A stretch of DNA of 6,598 bases, taken from the NCBI GenBank assembly GCA_028292785.1, contig JAQGLQ010000470.1, forward strand, positions 1 to 6,598. The letters are read 5' to 3'. Under the pieces are notes generated by a model. It did not search any database. It worked only from the letters and a program-made list of their open reading frames with translations, and was not told the DNA's origin. The stretch's first letter is position 1; every line of letters starts with the position of its first letter. The translations under genes and the position numbers were made by a program. The DNA comes from Noviherbaspirillum sp. (lineage in GTDB: Bacteria; Pseudomonadota; Gammaproteobacteria; Burkholderiales; Burkholderiaceae). Below are positions 1 through 6,287 of this stretch, in pieces.

Positions 1-406
1 CATAAGCGCCGATATTCACGTAGGAAGGCATCAGCACGACGTTTTTACCGATGAAGCTGCCCCGGCGCGCGACGGCAGGAGGCACCACGCGAAAACCGCC
101 CTTGGCGAAATCTTCCGCGGTATAGCCGGCGAACTTGGTCGGCACCTTGTCATAGAACTGCATGTCGGCGCCGGCCGGCATGGGCACGTTGTCTTCCAGT
201 CGGAAGGAAAGCAGCACCGCCTTTTTCACCCACTGGTTGACGACCCAGGTGCCGGTGTCTTTTTGTGCGACGCGCAGCGAGCCGGCATCGAGTTGCTGCA
301 GCACGTGCGCGACCGCGTCGCGCACTTCGGCCGGAGCGGACTTGGGAGAAAAATTCGCGCGGTCTTCCCACGCCTGGTCGATGATCTGTTGAAGTTGTTG
401 TGTCAT
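1..406 (-). CDS. dapD: 2,3,4,5-tetrahydropyridine-2,6-dicarboxylate N-succinyltransferase (partial, N-terminal half)
   Basis: DapD transfers a succinyl group from succinyl-CoA to tetrahydrodipicolinate in the cytoplasm, opening the succinylase branch of lysine and meso-diaminopimelate synthesis. The visible part is 135 complete codons from ATG at 406-404, starting [20 protein letters not shown], which I recognise as the DapD N-terminus. Residues 1 to about 100 form the helical N-terminal domain, with a [20 protein letters not shown] stretch near 51-70. From about residue 108, segments such as [10 protein letters not shown] and [12 protein letters not shown] begin the left-handed beta-helix of hexapeptide repeats. 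The family is usually about 275 residues, so roughly half lies beyond position 1. The catalytic C-terminal part cannot be inspected here. The gene follows dapC with a 37 bp gap and is probably cotranscribed with it. No good Shine-Dalgarno sequence is visible before the ATG. Identity is near certain. Confidence 0.96.
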   Translation of the reverse strand, partial: MTQQLQQIIDQAWEDRANFSPKSAPAEVRDAVAHVLQQLDAGSLRVAQKDTGTWVVNQWVKKAVLLSFRLEDNVPMPAGADMQFYDKVPTKFAGYTAEDFAKGGFRVVPPAVARRGSFIGKNVVLMPSYVNIGAY

Positions 407-443
407 TTTCAAGTGCCCGATGGGTTTTTAAAAGGTGGAGTGA

Positions 444-1652
444 TCAGGATGCGGATAGTTTCTTTGTGAAATCGACAATGCGGCACGCCGCTTCGTGACA
501 TTCGTCGACTTCGGCGACCAGTGCCATGCGAATGCGATTCCGGCCGGGATTGACGCCGTGCGCATCTCGTGCAAGATAGCTGCCCGGCAGCACGATGACA
601 TTGTATTCGGCGTATAAACGGCGGGCGTATTCGGTATCGGAAATGGCGGCGCGTCCATCGACTTTCGCCCAGAGATAGAAGCCGGCATCGGGCAGTTCGA
701 CGTCCAGCACCTCCTGCAGCATCGGGGTGATCTGCGCGAATTTCGACATGTATTTCGCTCGGTTTTCCGCGACATGCTGTTCGTCGTTCCAGGCGACGAT
801 GGACGCTTCCTGGACAGTGGGGCTCATCGCGCTGCCGTGATAGGTGCGGTACAGAAGGAAATCTTTCAGTATGGCGGCGTCGCCGGCCACGAATCCGGAG
901 CGCATGCCCGGCACGTTGGAGCGCTTGGACAGGCTGGAAAACGAGATGAGCCGCGGATAGCCGGTACGTCCCAGCTTGTATGCCGCTTCCATGCCGCCGA
1001 GCGGGGGCGCTTCCTTGAAATAGATTTCCGAGTAGCACTCATCGGAGGCAATCACGAACCCATAACGGTCCGATAGCTCAAACAGCTCTTTCCAGTCTTC
1101 CAGCGTCATTACTGCCCCGGTCGGATTGCCCGGTGAGCAGACATAGAGCAGCTGTACGCGCGGCCAGATGTCGGCGGGAACGCTTTTGTAGTCGGGAGCG
1201 AAATTGCGCGCTTCATCCGAATTGACGAAATACGGCTCGGCGCCGGCGAGATAGGCGGCGCCTTCGTAAATTTGATAAAACGGATTGGGGCAGGCTACCA
1301 ATGCCCCCGGTTTGGGTTCGACGATGGTTTGCGCGAGCGCGAACAGGGCTTCGCGCGATCCGATCACCGGCAGCACCTGCGTTGCCGCATCGATTTTCGG
1401 CAATGCATAGCGGCGTTCCAGCCATCCCGCGATCGCCGAGCGCAAGGCCTCCGAACCCAGGGTGGTCGGGTAACTCGCGAGTCCGCCAAGGTTGTTGGCA
1501 AGCGCGTCCCGGATCAGTGCCGGCGTGGGATGCTTGGGTTCGCCGAGGCCAAGGCTGATCGGTTTATATGCGCTGTTCGGAGTCGTTTCGGAAAGCAGGA
1601 TGCGCAGCTTTTCGAACGGGTATGGTTTCAGCTTGGCTAGGAGCGGATTCAC
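444..1652 (-). CDS. dapC: succinyldiaminopimelate transaminase
   Basis: A PLP-dependent class I/II aminotransferase of 402 residues, normal length for DapC. It transfers the amino group of glutamate to N-succinyl-2-amino-6-ketopimelate, giving N-succinyl-L,L-diaminopimelate, the step after DapD. Visible motifs are the SPGNPTGA loop at 173-180 (N176), D204 in ASDECYSEIY that would contact the PLP ring nitrogen, the Schiff-base lysine K243 in SFSSLSKRSN followed by GMRSGF, and the C-terminal RNRIRMAL with R375 as the likely substrate-carboxylate arginine. The start is GTG at 1652-1650, giving the N-terminus (M)NPLLAKLKPYPFEKL that I recognise for this family. There is no clear Shine-Dalgarno sequence, and a tiny upstream frame ends on the start codon. 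It lies directly upstream of dapD, 37 bp away, and diverges from smc. Related aminotransferases such as ArgD-like or AlaT-like proteins are less likely given the dapD neighbour. Confidence 0.94.
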   Translation of the reverse strand: MNPLLAKLKPYPFEKLRILLSETTPNSAYKPISLGLGEPKHPTPALIRDALANNLGGLASYPTTLGSEALRSAIAGWLERRYALPKIDAATQVLPVIGSREALFALAQTIVEPKPGALVACPNPFYQIYEGAAYLAGAEPYFVNSDEARNFAPDYKSVPADIWPRVQLLYVCSPGNPTGAVMTLEDWKELFELSDRYGFVIASDECYSEIYFKEAPPLGGMEAAYKLGRTGYPRLISFSSLSKRSNVPGMRSGFVAGDAAILKDFLLYRTYHGSAMSPTVQEASIVAWNDEQHVAENRAKYMSKFAQITPMLQEVLDVELPDAGFYLWAKVDGRAAISDTEYARRLYAEYNVIVLPGSYLARDAHGVNPGRNRIRMALVAEVDECHEAACRIVDFTKKLSAS

Positions 1653-1684
1653 GTTGCGGGAATGGAAAGTTTAGGCGGAAACAT
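1649..1684 (-). other. possible 11-residue leader frame overlapping the dapC start
   Basis: An ATG at 1684-1682 opens a frame reading MFPPKLSIPAT and stops at TGA 1651-1649. That stop overlaps the dapC GTG start in the sequence GTGA. The ATG lies only about 11 bases downstream of a perfect TATAAT (-10) on the minus strand, so the transcript could begin almost at this ATG. dapC has no recognisable Shine-Dalgarno sequence of its own, so reinitiation after this short frame is conceivable. This is inferred from arrangement only; a frame this short can easily occur by chance. Confidence 0.2.
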
Positions 1685-1694
1685 CAAAGGCGGC

Positions 1695-1700
1695 ATTATA
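1695..1700 (-). promoter_or_regulatory. dapC-dapD promoter -10 element
   Basis: The minus strand reads a perfect TATAAT here, 43 bases upstream of the dapC GTG. Transcription would begin near 1688, giving a leader of about 35 nt. No good -35 hexamer is seen at the usual spacing; the bases there read CGGCGT. This is the best candidate promoter for the dapC-dapD unit. Confidence 0.5.
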
Positions 1701-1731
1701 CCGTCTGAGCTATCGGAACGCCGTTCAGAAA

Positions 1732-1762
1732 TTGATGGCCGCCAATCATGAAGTGATATGAT
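1732..1762 (+). promoter_or_regulatory. candidate smc promoter
   Basis: TTGATG at 1732-1737 and TATGAT at 1757-1762 resemble sigma70 -35 and -10 hexamers (4/6 and 5/6 matches). The 19 bp spacing is longer than optimal. Transcription would start near 1769, giving a leader of about 73 nt before the smc GTG. The element lies between the divergent dapC and smc genes, in the right place and orientation. Confidence 0.4.
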
Positions 1763-1763
1763 T

Positions 1764-1817
1764 CCCGCTTTCGCGGAACCCTCTCCGGCCCCATCGGGGC
1801 ACATCGGAACATTGTTC
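1764..1817 (+). repeat. small inverted repeats in the smc leader
   Basis: Three short inverted repeats follow one another between the candidate smc promoter and its start: CCGC-TTTC-GCGG at 1764-1775, GCCCC-ATC-GGGGC at 1788-1800, and GAACA-T-TGTTC at 1807-1817. The first two could form RNA hairpins in the smc leader. The third looks more like a small DNA palindrome. None is followed by a T run, so they are not typical terminators. Confidence 0.35.
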
Positions 1818-1841
1818 TCTTCTCATTAAGTAATCGATAAC

Positions 1842-4800
1842 GTGCGTCTAACCTCCATTAAATTATCGGGATTCAAATCGTTCGTCGATCCCACGAATTT
1901 CCAGGTGCCGGGACAGCTGGTAGGCGTGGTCGGCCCGAACGGTTGCGGCAAGTCGAATATCATCGACGCGGTGCGCTGGGTGCTCGGCGAGTCCAAGGCC
2001 TCGGAGCTGCGCGGCGAGTCGATGCAGGATGTGATTTTCAATGGCTCCACCAACCGCAAGCCGGCGGGCCGCGCATCGGTGGAACTGGTGTTCGACAACG
2101 CCGACGGCCGCGCCGCAGGGCAGTGGGGCCAGTATGCGGAAATCGCCGTAAAGCGGACCCTGACCCGGGACGGCACCTCCACTTATTACATTAATAACCA
2201 GGCGGTTCGCCGCCGCGATATCCAGGATATCTTCCTCGGCACCGGGCTCGGCCCGCGCGCCTACGCGATCATCGGCCAAGGCATGATTTCCCGCATCATT
2301 GAGGCCCGTCCGGAAGAATTGCGCATCTTCCTGGAAGAGGCGGCCGGCGTGTCCAAATACAAGGAACGCCGCAGGGAAACCGAAAACCGCCTGCATGACA
2401 CGCGGGAAAATCTCACGCGCCTCGACGACATCCTGCGCGAACTGAATGCAAATCTCGAAAAGCTCGAGTCGCAAGCCGCGGTCGCCCAGAAATTCCGCGA
2501 GCTGCAGGCCGATCAGGACGAGAAGCAGAAGCTGCTGTGGCTACTGCGCAGGAACGAAGCGAAGACCGAGCAGGAAAAATTCTTCCGCGATATCGAAAGA
2601 GCCCAGATCGAGCTCGACGAACAGACCGCCAAGCTGCGTCACATCGAGGCCGAGCTCGAGCATATGCGGCAGGCGCATTACGCCGCCGGCGATCGCATGC
2701 ACCAGGCGCAGGGCCATCTGTACCAGACCAATTCCGAGATCGGCAGCCTTGAAGCGCAGATCAAATTCGTCATCGAATCGCGCAATCGCTTGCATTCGCA
2801 GCTCAACTCGCTGACCGCGCAGCGCGACCAGTGGCAGCGGCAGGGCCACCAGCATCAGGAAGAACTGGCTGAAGCGGAAATGCATCTCGAAGAACGCGCC
2901 GCCCTGGTCGAACAGGCGCAACAGATGGCGCAGCAGCAGCATGACAATCTGCCCGCCCTGGAGCAGACCTGGCGCGAGGCGCAACTCAGGACCACCGAAT
3001 CGCGCGGCAAGATCATGCAGATTCAGCAACAGATCGAGCTCGAATCGGCGCATCAGCGTAATGCTTCCGGCATTCTTGCCAATCTGACCATGCGGCGCGA
3101 ACGCTTGATGCAGGAAAAGAACGGCATGAACCTGCCGGACACGGCGCATCTCTCCAATCTCCGGCTGCAACTGGAAGAAAAACAGGCGGTGCTGGAGGAA
3201 GCGCGCGAACAGTTGGAATCGGCCCAGGAGCAGCAGCCGAAGCTCGAAGAAGAGCGTCGCGCGGCCCAGCAGCAATTCAACACCGAGACCGCGAACAATG
3301 CGCAGCTCGAAGCGCGCCTTGCCGCATTGAAGCAATTGCAGGAAAACGTGCAAAGCCAGGGGAAGGTGCAACCCTGGCTGAAGAAGCATGAACTCGGCGA
3401 GCTGCCGCGCCTCTGGCAGAAGCTGCATGTCAGTCAGGGCTGGGAAACGGCGCTGGAGTCCATTCTGCGCGAGCGCACTTCGGCGCTGGAAATGTCCAAT
3501 CTGGACTGGGCGAAGGCCTTCTTCAGCGATGCACCGCCGGCCAAGCTCGCGCTGTTCACCCCGGACGCCACCATGCCCGGCCATGCCGAGGCGCCTGCCG
3601 GGCTCAAGCCGTTACTGAGCCTGCTGCAACTGAACGAACCCGGTTTGCGGACCGTGATGCAGGACTGGTTGCATAACGTCTTCATCGCGGAAGAAATCGG
3701 CGACGCATTCATCGATCGGACAAAGCTGCCGGCCGGCGGCTGCTTCGTTACCAGGCGGGGTCATGTGATCAGCCGCACCAGCGTGCGCTTTTATGCGTCC
3801 GACTCCGAGCAGGACGGCATGCTGGCGCGCCAGCAGGAAATCGACAACATCACCAAGCAGCTGCGGGCGCAGCAAATGCTCGCCGATGAAGCGAAGTCGC
3901 GCACCGTGCGGGCTGACGCGGCACTGTCCCAGGCCACCCAGCGCTTGCAGGAATTGCGGCAGCGCATCACTTCGCTGACCCAGGCGGTACATGGACTCCA
4001 GATGGACGTGGTCAAGCTGACCGAAGTCCAGGAGCGATTCAATCAGCGCAGTACGCAGATCGAAACCGATCTCGCCGAAATCGCCGGGCATGAAGCCGAA
4101 CAGCTGCAAGCCAAGGCCGAGTCGGAAGCGAAATTCGAGCAGCTCGATGCCGAGCTCGCCGAGCTCCAGGAAGCGCATGAAGCAAGCCAGACAGCCTACC
4201 TGGCGAAAGAGCAGCAGCTCAACGATGCGCGCCAGCGGCTACGCGAGCTGGAACGCTCCGCCCAGGAAGCCGAGTTCGCGGAAAAATCGCACCGCAACAA
4301 GATTGAGGAACTCAAGCGCAGCATCGCCACCGCCACCGAGCAGGCTGCCCAGCTGTTCGCCAACATGCAGCAGGGGCATCTCGAACTCGAAAGCCTGGAC
4401 GACCAGACCGCCCAGGCCGGCCTGCAGTCCCTGCTGGAAAAACGCAGCGTGCAGGAACGCGCGCTGGCCGATGCGAGGCATGAGCTCGATCAGCTCACGC
4501 AAAAATTGCGGCACCACGAGGAAGCCCGCATGCAGTCCGAGCGCAGCCTGCAGCCGCAACGCGACCGCATCATGGAGCTGCAGCTCAAGGAACAGGCCGC
4601 GCGCCTCAACCAGGAGCAGTACGCTCAGCAACTACTGGAAGCGCAGGCCGACGAGAGCGCTCTCGCTGAAAAGCTCGACAATGACCTGCGTCCCTCGTAT
4701 CTGCAGGGTGAGGTGACGCGTCTGGCCAATGCGATCGCGGCGCTGGGGGCGGTCAACCTGGCCGCGCTGGATGAACTGGCGCAGGCGTCCGGACGCAAGA

Positions 4801-5369
4801 ATTTCCTCGCTGCCCAGTACGCCGATCTCACCGAAGCGATTACCACGCTGGAAGACGCGATCAGCAAGATCGACAAGGAAACCCGCGAATTGCTGCAGGA
4901 TACCTTCGACAAGGTCAATCATCATTTCGGCGAATTGTTCCCGACCCTGTTCGGCGGCGGCAATGCAAAGCTGGTGATGACCGGCGATGAAATTCTTGAT
5001 TCCGGCGTGCAGGTAATGGCGCAGCCTCCGGGCAAGAAGAATGCGACGATTCATCTGCTTTCCGGCGGCGAAAAAGCGCTGACCGCGACCGCACTGGTGT
5101 TTTCGATGTTCCAGCTCAATCCGGCGCCGTTCTGCCTGCTCGACGAGGTCGATGCGCCGCTGGACGACGCCAATACCGAGCGCTTCTGCAATATGGTGAA
5201 GCGCATGGCGTCGCAGACGCAATTCCTCTTCATATCGCATAACAAGATTGCGATGGAAATGGCTCAGCAGCTCATTGGTGTGACGATGCAGGAGCAGGGA
5301 GTGTCGCGCATCGTCGCGGTGGATATGGAATCGGCCGCGAATCTGGCATCCGAGGTGGAGGCGGCCTAG
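1842..5369 (+). CDS. smc: chromosome segregation protein SMC
   Basis: A complete 1175-residue SMC ATPase, normal length for betaproteobacteria. SMC dimers, usually with ScpA and ScpB, extrude and compact DNA and help separate replicated chromosomes. The N-terminal head carries the Walker A motif GPNGCGKSN at 31-39 and the conserved IIGQGMISRIIEARPEELR stretch from about 143. Two long coiled coils, rich in Gln, Glu, Leu and Ala, span roughly 165-505 and 665-960. They flank a non-coiled hinge at about 508-660. The C-terminal half-head has the LGAVN motif near 968-972, FGGG at 1037-1040, the ABC signature LSGGEKA with S1074, Walker B LLDEVDAPLDD with D1101 and catalytic E1102, and switch histidine H1133 in FISHNK. 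All ATPase residues are intact. The start is GTG at 1842, giving MRLTSIKLSGFKSFVDP, the standard SMC N-terminus; its Shine-Dalgarno sequence is very weak. scpA and scpB are not in the window. Identity is certain. Confidence 0.98.
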   Translation: MRLTSIKLSGFKSFVDPTNFQVPGQLVGVVGPNGCGKSNIIDAVRWVLGESKASELRGESMQDVIFNGSTNRKPAGRASVELVFDNADGRAAGQWGQYAEIAVKRTLTRDGTSTYYINNQAVRRRDIQDIFLGTGLGPRAYAIIGQGMISRIIEARPEELRIFLEEAAGVSKYKERRRETENRLHDTRENLTRLDDILRELNANLEKLESQAAVAQKFRELQADQDEKQKLLWLLRRNEAKTEQEKFFRDIERAQIELDEQTAKLRHIEAELEHMRQAHYAAGDRMHQAQGHLYQTNSEIGSLEAQIKFVIESRNRLHSQLNSLTAQRDQWQRQGHQHQEELAEAEMHLEERAALVEQAQQMAQQQHDNLPALEQTWREAQLRTTESRGKIMQIQQQIELESAHQRNASGILANLTMRRERLMQEKNGMNLPDTAHLSNLRLQLEEKQAVLEEAREQLESAQEQQPKLEEERRAAQQQFNTETANNAQLEARLAALKQLQENVQSQGKVQPWLKKHELGELPRLWQKLHVSQGWETALESILRERTSALEMSNLDWAKAFFSDAPPAKLALFTPDATMPGHAEAPAGLKPLLSLLQLNEPGLRTVMQDWLHNVFIAEEIGDAFIDRTKLPAGGCFVTRRGHVISRTSVRFYASDSEQDGMLARQQEIDNITKQLRAQQMLADEAKSRTVRADAALSQATQRLQELRQRITSLTQAVHGLQMDVVKLTEVQERFNQRSTQIETDLAEIAGHEAEQLQAKAESEAKFEQLDAELAELQEAHEASQTAYLAKEQQLNDARQRLRELERSAQEAEFAEKSHRNKIEELKRSIATATEQAAQLFANMQQGHLELESLDDQTAQAGLQSLLEKRSVQERALADARHELDQLTQKLRHHEEARMQSERSLQPQRDRIMELQLKEQAARLNQEQYAQQLLEAQADESALAEKLDNDLRPSYLQGEVTRLANAIAALGAVNLAALDELAQASGRKNFLAAQYADLTEAITTLEDAISKIDKETRELLQDTFDKVNHHFGELFPTLFGGGNAKLVMTGDEILDSGVQVMAQPPGKKNATIHLLSGGEKALTATALVFSMFQLNPAPFCLLDEVDAPLDDANTERFCNMVKRMASQTQFLFISHNKIAMEMAQQLIGVTMQEQGVSRIVAVDMESAANLASEVEAA

Positions 5370-5380
5370 CTTTCCATGCA

Positions 5381-5411
5381 GTCCGGCAAACTCCGGGACG
5401 GCGCGCGGAGT
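5381..5411. repeat. inverted repeats between convergent smc and the small minus-strand gene
   Basis: The 54 bp between the two facing stop codons contains an imperfect inverted repeat, GTCCGG with CCGGGAC, at 5381-5399. An alternative pairing is ACTCC at 5390-5394 with GGAGT at 5407-5411. A hairpin here could help end transcription from either side. No proper T run follows on either strand, so an intrinsic terminator is not established. Confidence 0.25.
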
Positions 5412-5423
5412 GCGGCTTTCAGT

Positions 5424-5723
5424 TCAAAGACGTGCGGAGCGGGCAAGCGCGGCGCGCTTCTGGTAGTAAGCGACATTCTGCTGTGCTTCCCGCGCACGCT
5501 GTTCTTCCACATCGGCGCAAATCAGATAATGCTTTTCGGCGCGCTGCAGCCACCAGTTGTGGATGACGCGGGCTATCGGTGCAAGGGAGAGCATCGCGAG
5601 CTCGCCCAGGCCGAGGTTGCGGGAACGCGCGCCGGACATGAAACTGCTCCGGCGAGTTTCATTCGACCTGGACATCGCGAAACCCGAAGACATCGTTAGG
5701 CGTTCTCTGAAGTTAAGTTCCAT
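5424..5723 (-). CDS. small uncharacterised protein, 99 codons
   Basis: I do not recognise a named family. The frame starts at ATG 5723-5721 with GGAG six bases upstream (minus strand of 5730-5733), a good ribosome binding site. A second good start exists at Met29 (5639-5637), also preceded by GGAG at seven bases, giving a 71-residue product. The first 35 or so residues are polar and rich in Ser and Arg. A moderately hydrophobic stretch, LGELAMLSLAPIARVIHNWW, covers about 39-58. The C-terminal 40 residues are charged, probably helical, with paired aromatics W57-W58 and Y86-Y87 and a RAEKHYLICADVEEQ segment. No signal peptide, clear membrane helix or catalytic motif is evident. It faces smc across 54 bp and reads away from zipA. 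The regular protein-like composition and strong binding sites favour a real gene, perhaps lineage-restricted. Function is unknown. Confidence 0.65.
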   Translation of the reverse strand: MELNFRERLTMSSGFAMSRSNETRRSSFMSGARSRNLGLGELAMLSLAPIARVIHNWWLQRAEKHYLICADVEEQRAREAQQNVAYYQKRAALARSARL

Positions 5724-5861
5724 GCGGTTCTCCGTATCAAAAAGACTGTTTCGAGCAGCACTGTCATTTGCTTGTTTCGTATGCTGAACGGCGGACAGTA
5801 AGGCAGCGCTGAACAGCCGGCACTTTGGACCTGCTTGTCACGCTAGAAGAGTTTGTATTCT

Positions 5862-5882
5862 ATTGGCCGGGGTATCGCCAAT
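5862..5882. promoter_or_regulatory. palindrome ATTGGC-N9-GCCAAT
   Basis: A perfect 6 bp inverted repeat with a 9 bp spacer: ATTGGC at 5862-5867 and GCCAAT at 5877-5882. It lies only 2 bp from a second palindrome and between two divergent genes. The symmetry suits a dimeric regulator such as a LysR-type protein, but the regulator cannot be named from sequence. Confidence 0.35.
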
Positions 5883-5899
5883 GTATTGACGAACGTCAA
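5871..5899 (-). promoter_or_regulatory. weak candidate promoter for the 99-codon gene
   Basis: On the minus strand TTGACG (5899-5894) lies 17 bp before GATACC (5876-5871), a strong -35 paired with a weak -10 (3/6). A better -10-like TAGAAT lies at 5862-5857, but has no -35 at proper spacing. Either would leave a leader of roughly 130-150 nt before the ATG at 5723. Both overlap the palindromes. Confidence 0.25.
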
Positions 5900-5900
5900 T
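5885..5900. promoter_or_regulatory. palindrome ATTGACG-AA-CGTCAAT, FNR/CRP-family-like
   Basis: A perfect 7 bp inverted repeat with a 2 bp centre. Its core reads TTGAC-N4-GTCAA, one base per half-site away from the FNR/ANR consensus TTGAT-N4-ATCAA and close to sites reported for other members of that family. Each strand also contains TTGACG, a good -35-like hexamer, so a bound protein could overlap a promoter in either direction. The family assignment is a guess from the half-sites. Confidence 0.4.
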
Positions 5901-6013
5901 TGCCTAAATTCCGGTATGCGTTTCCGAGGGCAACAGGCGCTATGTTTGAGCAATATCATGCTCGCCGACGCATGCCGGCGAAATCCGCCACGAGTGCAAG
6001 CGGTGGCGCTTGC

Positions 6014-6056
6014 TTGACAACTTTACCGGGGGACACTACCCTGACTCGCTTATAAT
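6014..6056 (+). promoter_or_regulatory. candidate zipA promoter elements
   Basis: A perfect -35 hexamer TTGACA lies at 6014-6019 and a perfect -10 hexamer TATAAT at 6051-6056. They are 31 bp apart, too far to work together. TTGACA pairs at 17 bp with TACCCT at 6037-6042 (3/6). TATAAT has only GC-rich sequence where its -35 should be. One or two overlapping promoters are likely. Starting near 6063, the transcript would have a leader of about 225 nt before zipA. Confidence 0.5.
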
Positions 6057-6077
6057 GCACAGGGGTGCCGTACGCCT

Positions 6078-6116
6078 GCGCGTAATGGCCGTCACAAGGG
6101 CCTGAATGCAGCGCGC
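6078..6116 (+). repeat. possible nested hairpin in the zipA leader
   Basis: GCGCG at 6078-6082 can pair with CGCGC at 6112-6116. Inside this, GGCC at 6087-6090 can pair with GGCC at 6099-6102 around an 8 nt loop. This would fold the start of the proposed zipA leader RNA. The stems are short and GC-rich sequence forms such pairs by chance. I do not recognise a known riboswitch. Confidence 0.22.
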
Positions 6117-6216
6117 TCTTCTGGCGTCTTCATCATGACGAACGTGTCCGGCTACCATGCCCGGAACGTCGTCGACTCTCTGGATTTCGCAAATGACCCG
6201 ACCTGTATATCCTTTC

Positions 6217-6233
6217 CGGCCAAAGGCTGGCCG
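6217..6233 (+). repeat. hairpin CGGCCA-AAGGC-TGGCCG in the zipA leader
   Basis: A perfect 6 bp stem with a 5 nt loop, CGGCCA at 6217-6222 and TGGCCG at 6228-6233, ends 54 bases before the zipA ATG. No T run follows, so it is not a classical terminator. It could be an RNA structure in the leader. Confidence 0.35.
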
Positions 6234-6287
6234 CTGGGTGTCAAAAAACGAGCCGGCCGAGAATTTCGGTTCCGAGGCGAATGCCGT

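Larger units (their letters stand above)
5724..6287. other. 564 bp intergenic region between the small gene and zipA
   Basis: No convincing gene is seen here on either strand. Reading frames of 76-107 codons that cross it have no good start, or overlap the promoter elements or neighbouring genes. The stretch holds two adjacent palindromes near 5862-5900, promoter-like hexamers on both strands, and two possible hairpins in the part that would be the zipA leader. It is unusually long for the gap upstream of zipA in an otherwise compact cluster. Confidence 0.5.

Noticed and set aside
508..660. SMC hinge looking divergent, as a possible novel domain inserted in the SMC arms
   Set aside because: The position and size fit an ordinary SMC hinge, and both coiled coils and all ATPase motifs are intact, so nothing suggests an insertion. 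These are residue numbers of the smc product, nucleotides about 3363-3821.
2541..3584. Long minus-strand frame of 347 codons inside smc
   Set aside because: Long antisense frames are expected opposite a GC-rich coiled-coil gene. The translation is Leu/Phe/Arg-rich low-complexity sequence mirroring the Gln/Glu codons of smc.
5376..5699. Plus-strand frame of 107 codons after smc
   Set aside because: It lies antisense over most of the 99-codon minus-strand gene, which has much better initiation signals and more protein-like composition.
6002..6018. Possible sigma54 promoter in GGTGGCGCTTGC
   Set aside because: The required GG and GC dinucleotides are not ten bases apart in any register, so the sigma54 -24/-12 pattern is not met.
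5825..6055. Plus-strand frame of 76 codons upstream of zipA
   Set aside because: It needs a TTG start with no ribosome binding site, runs through both palindromes and ends within the TATAAT region, so it reads as regulatory DNA rather than a gene.
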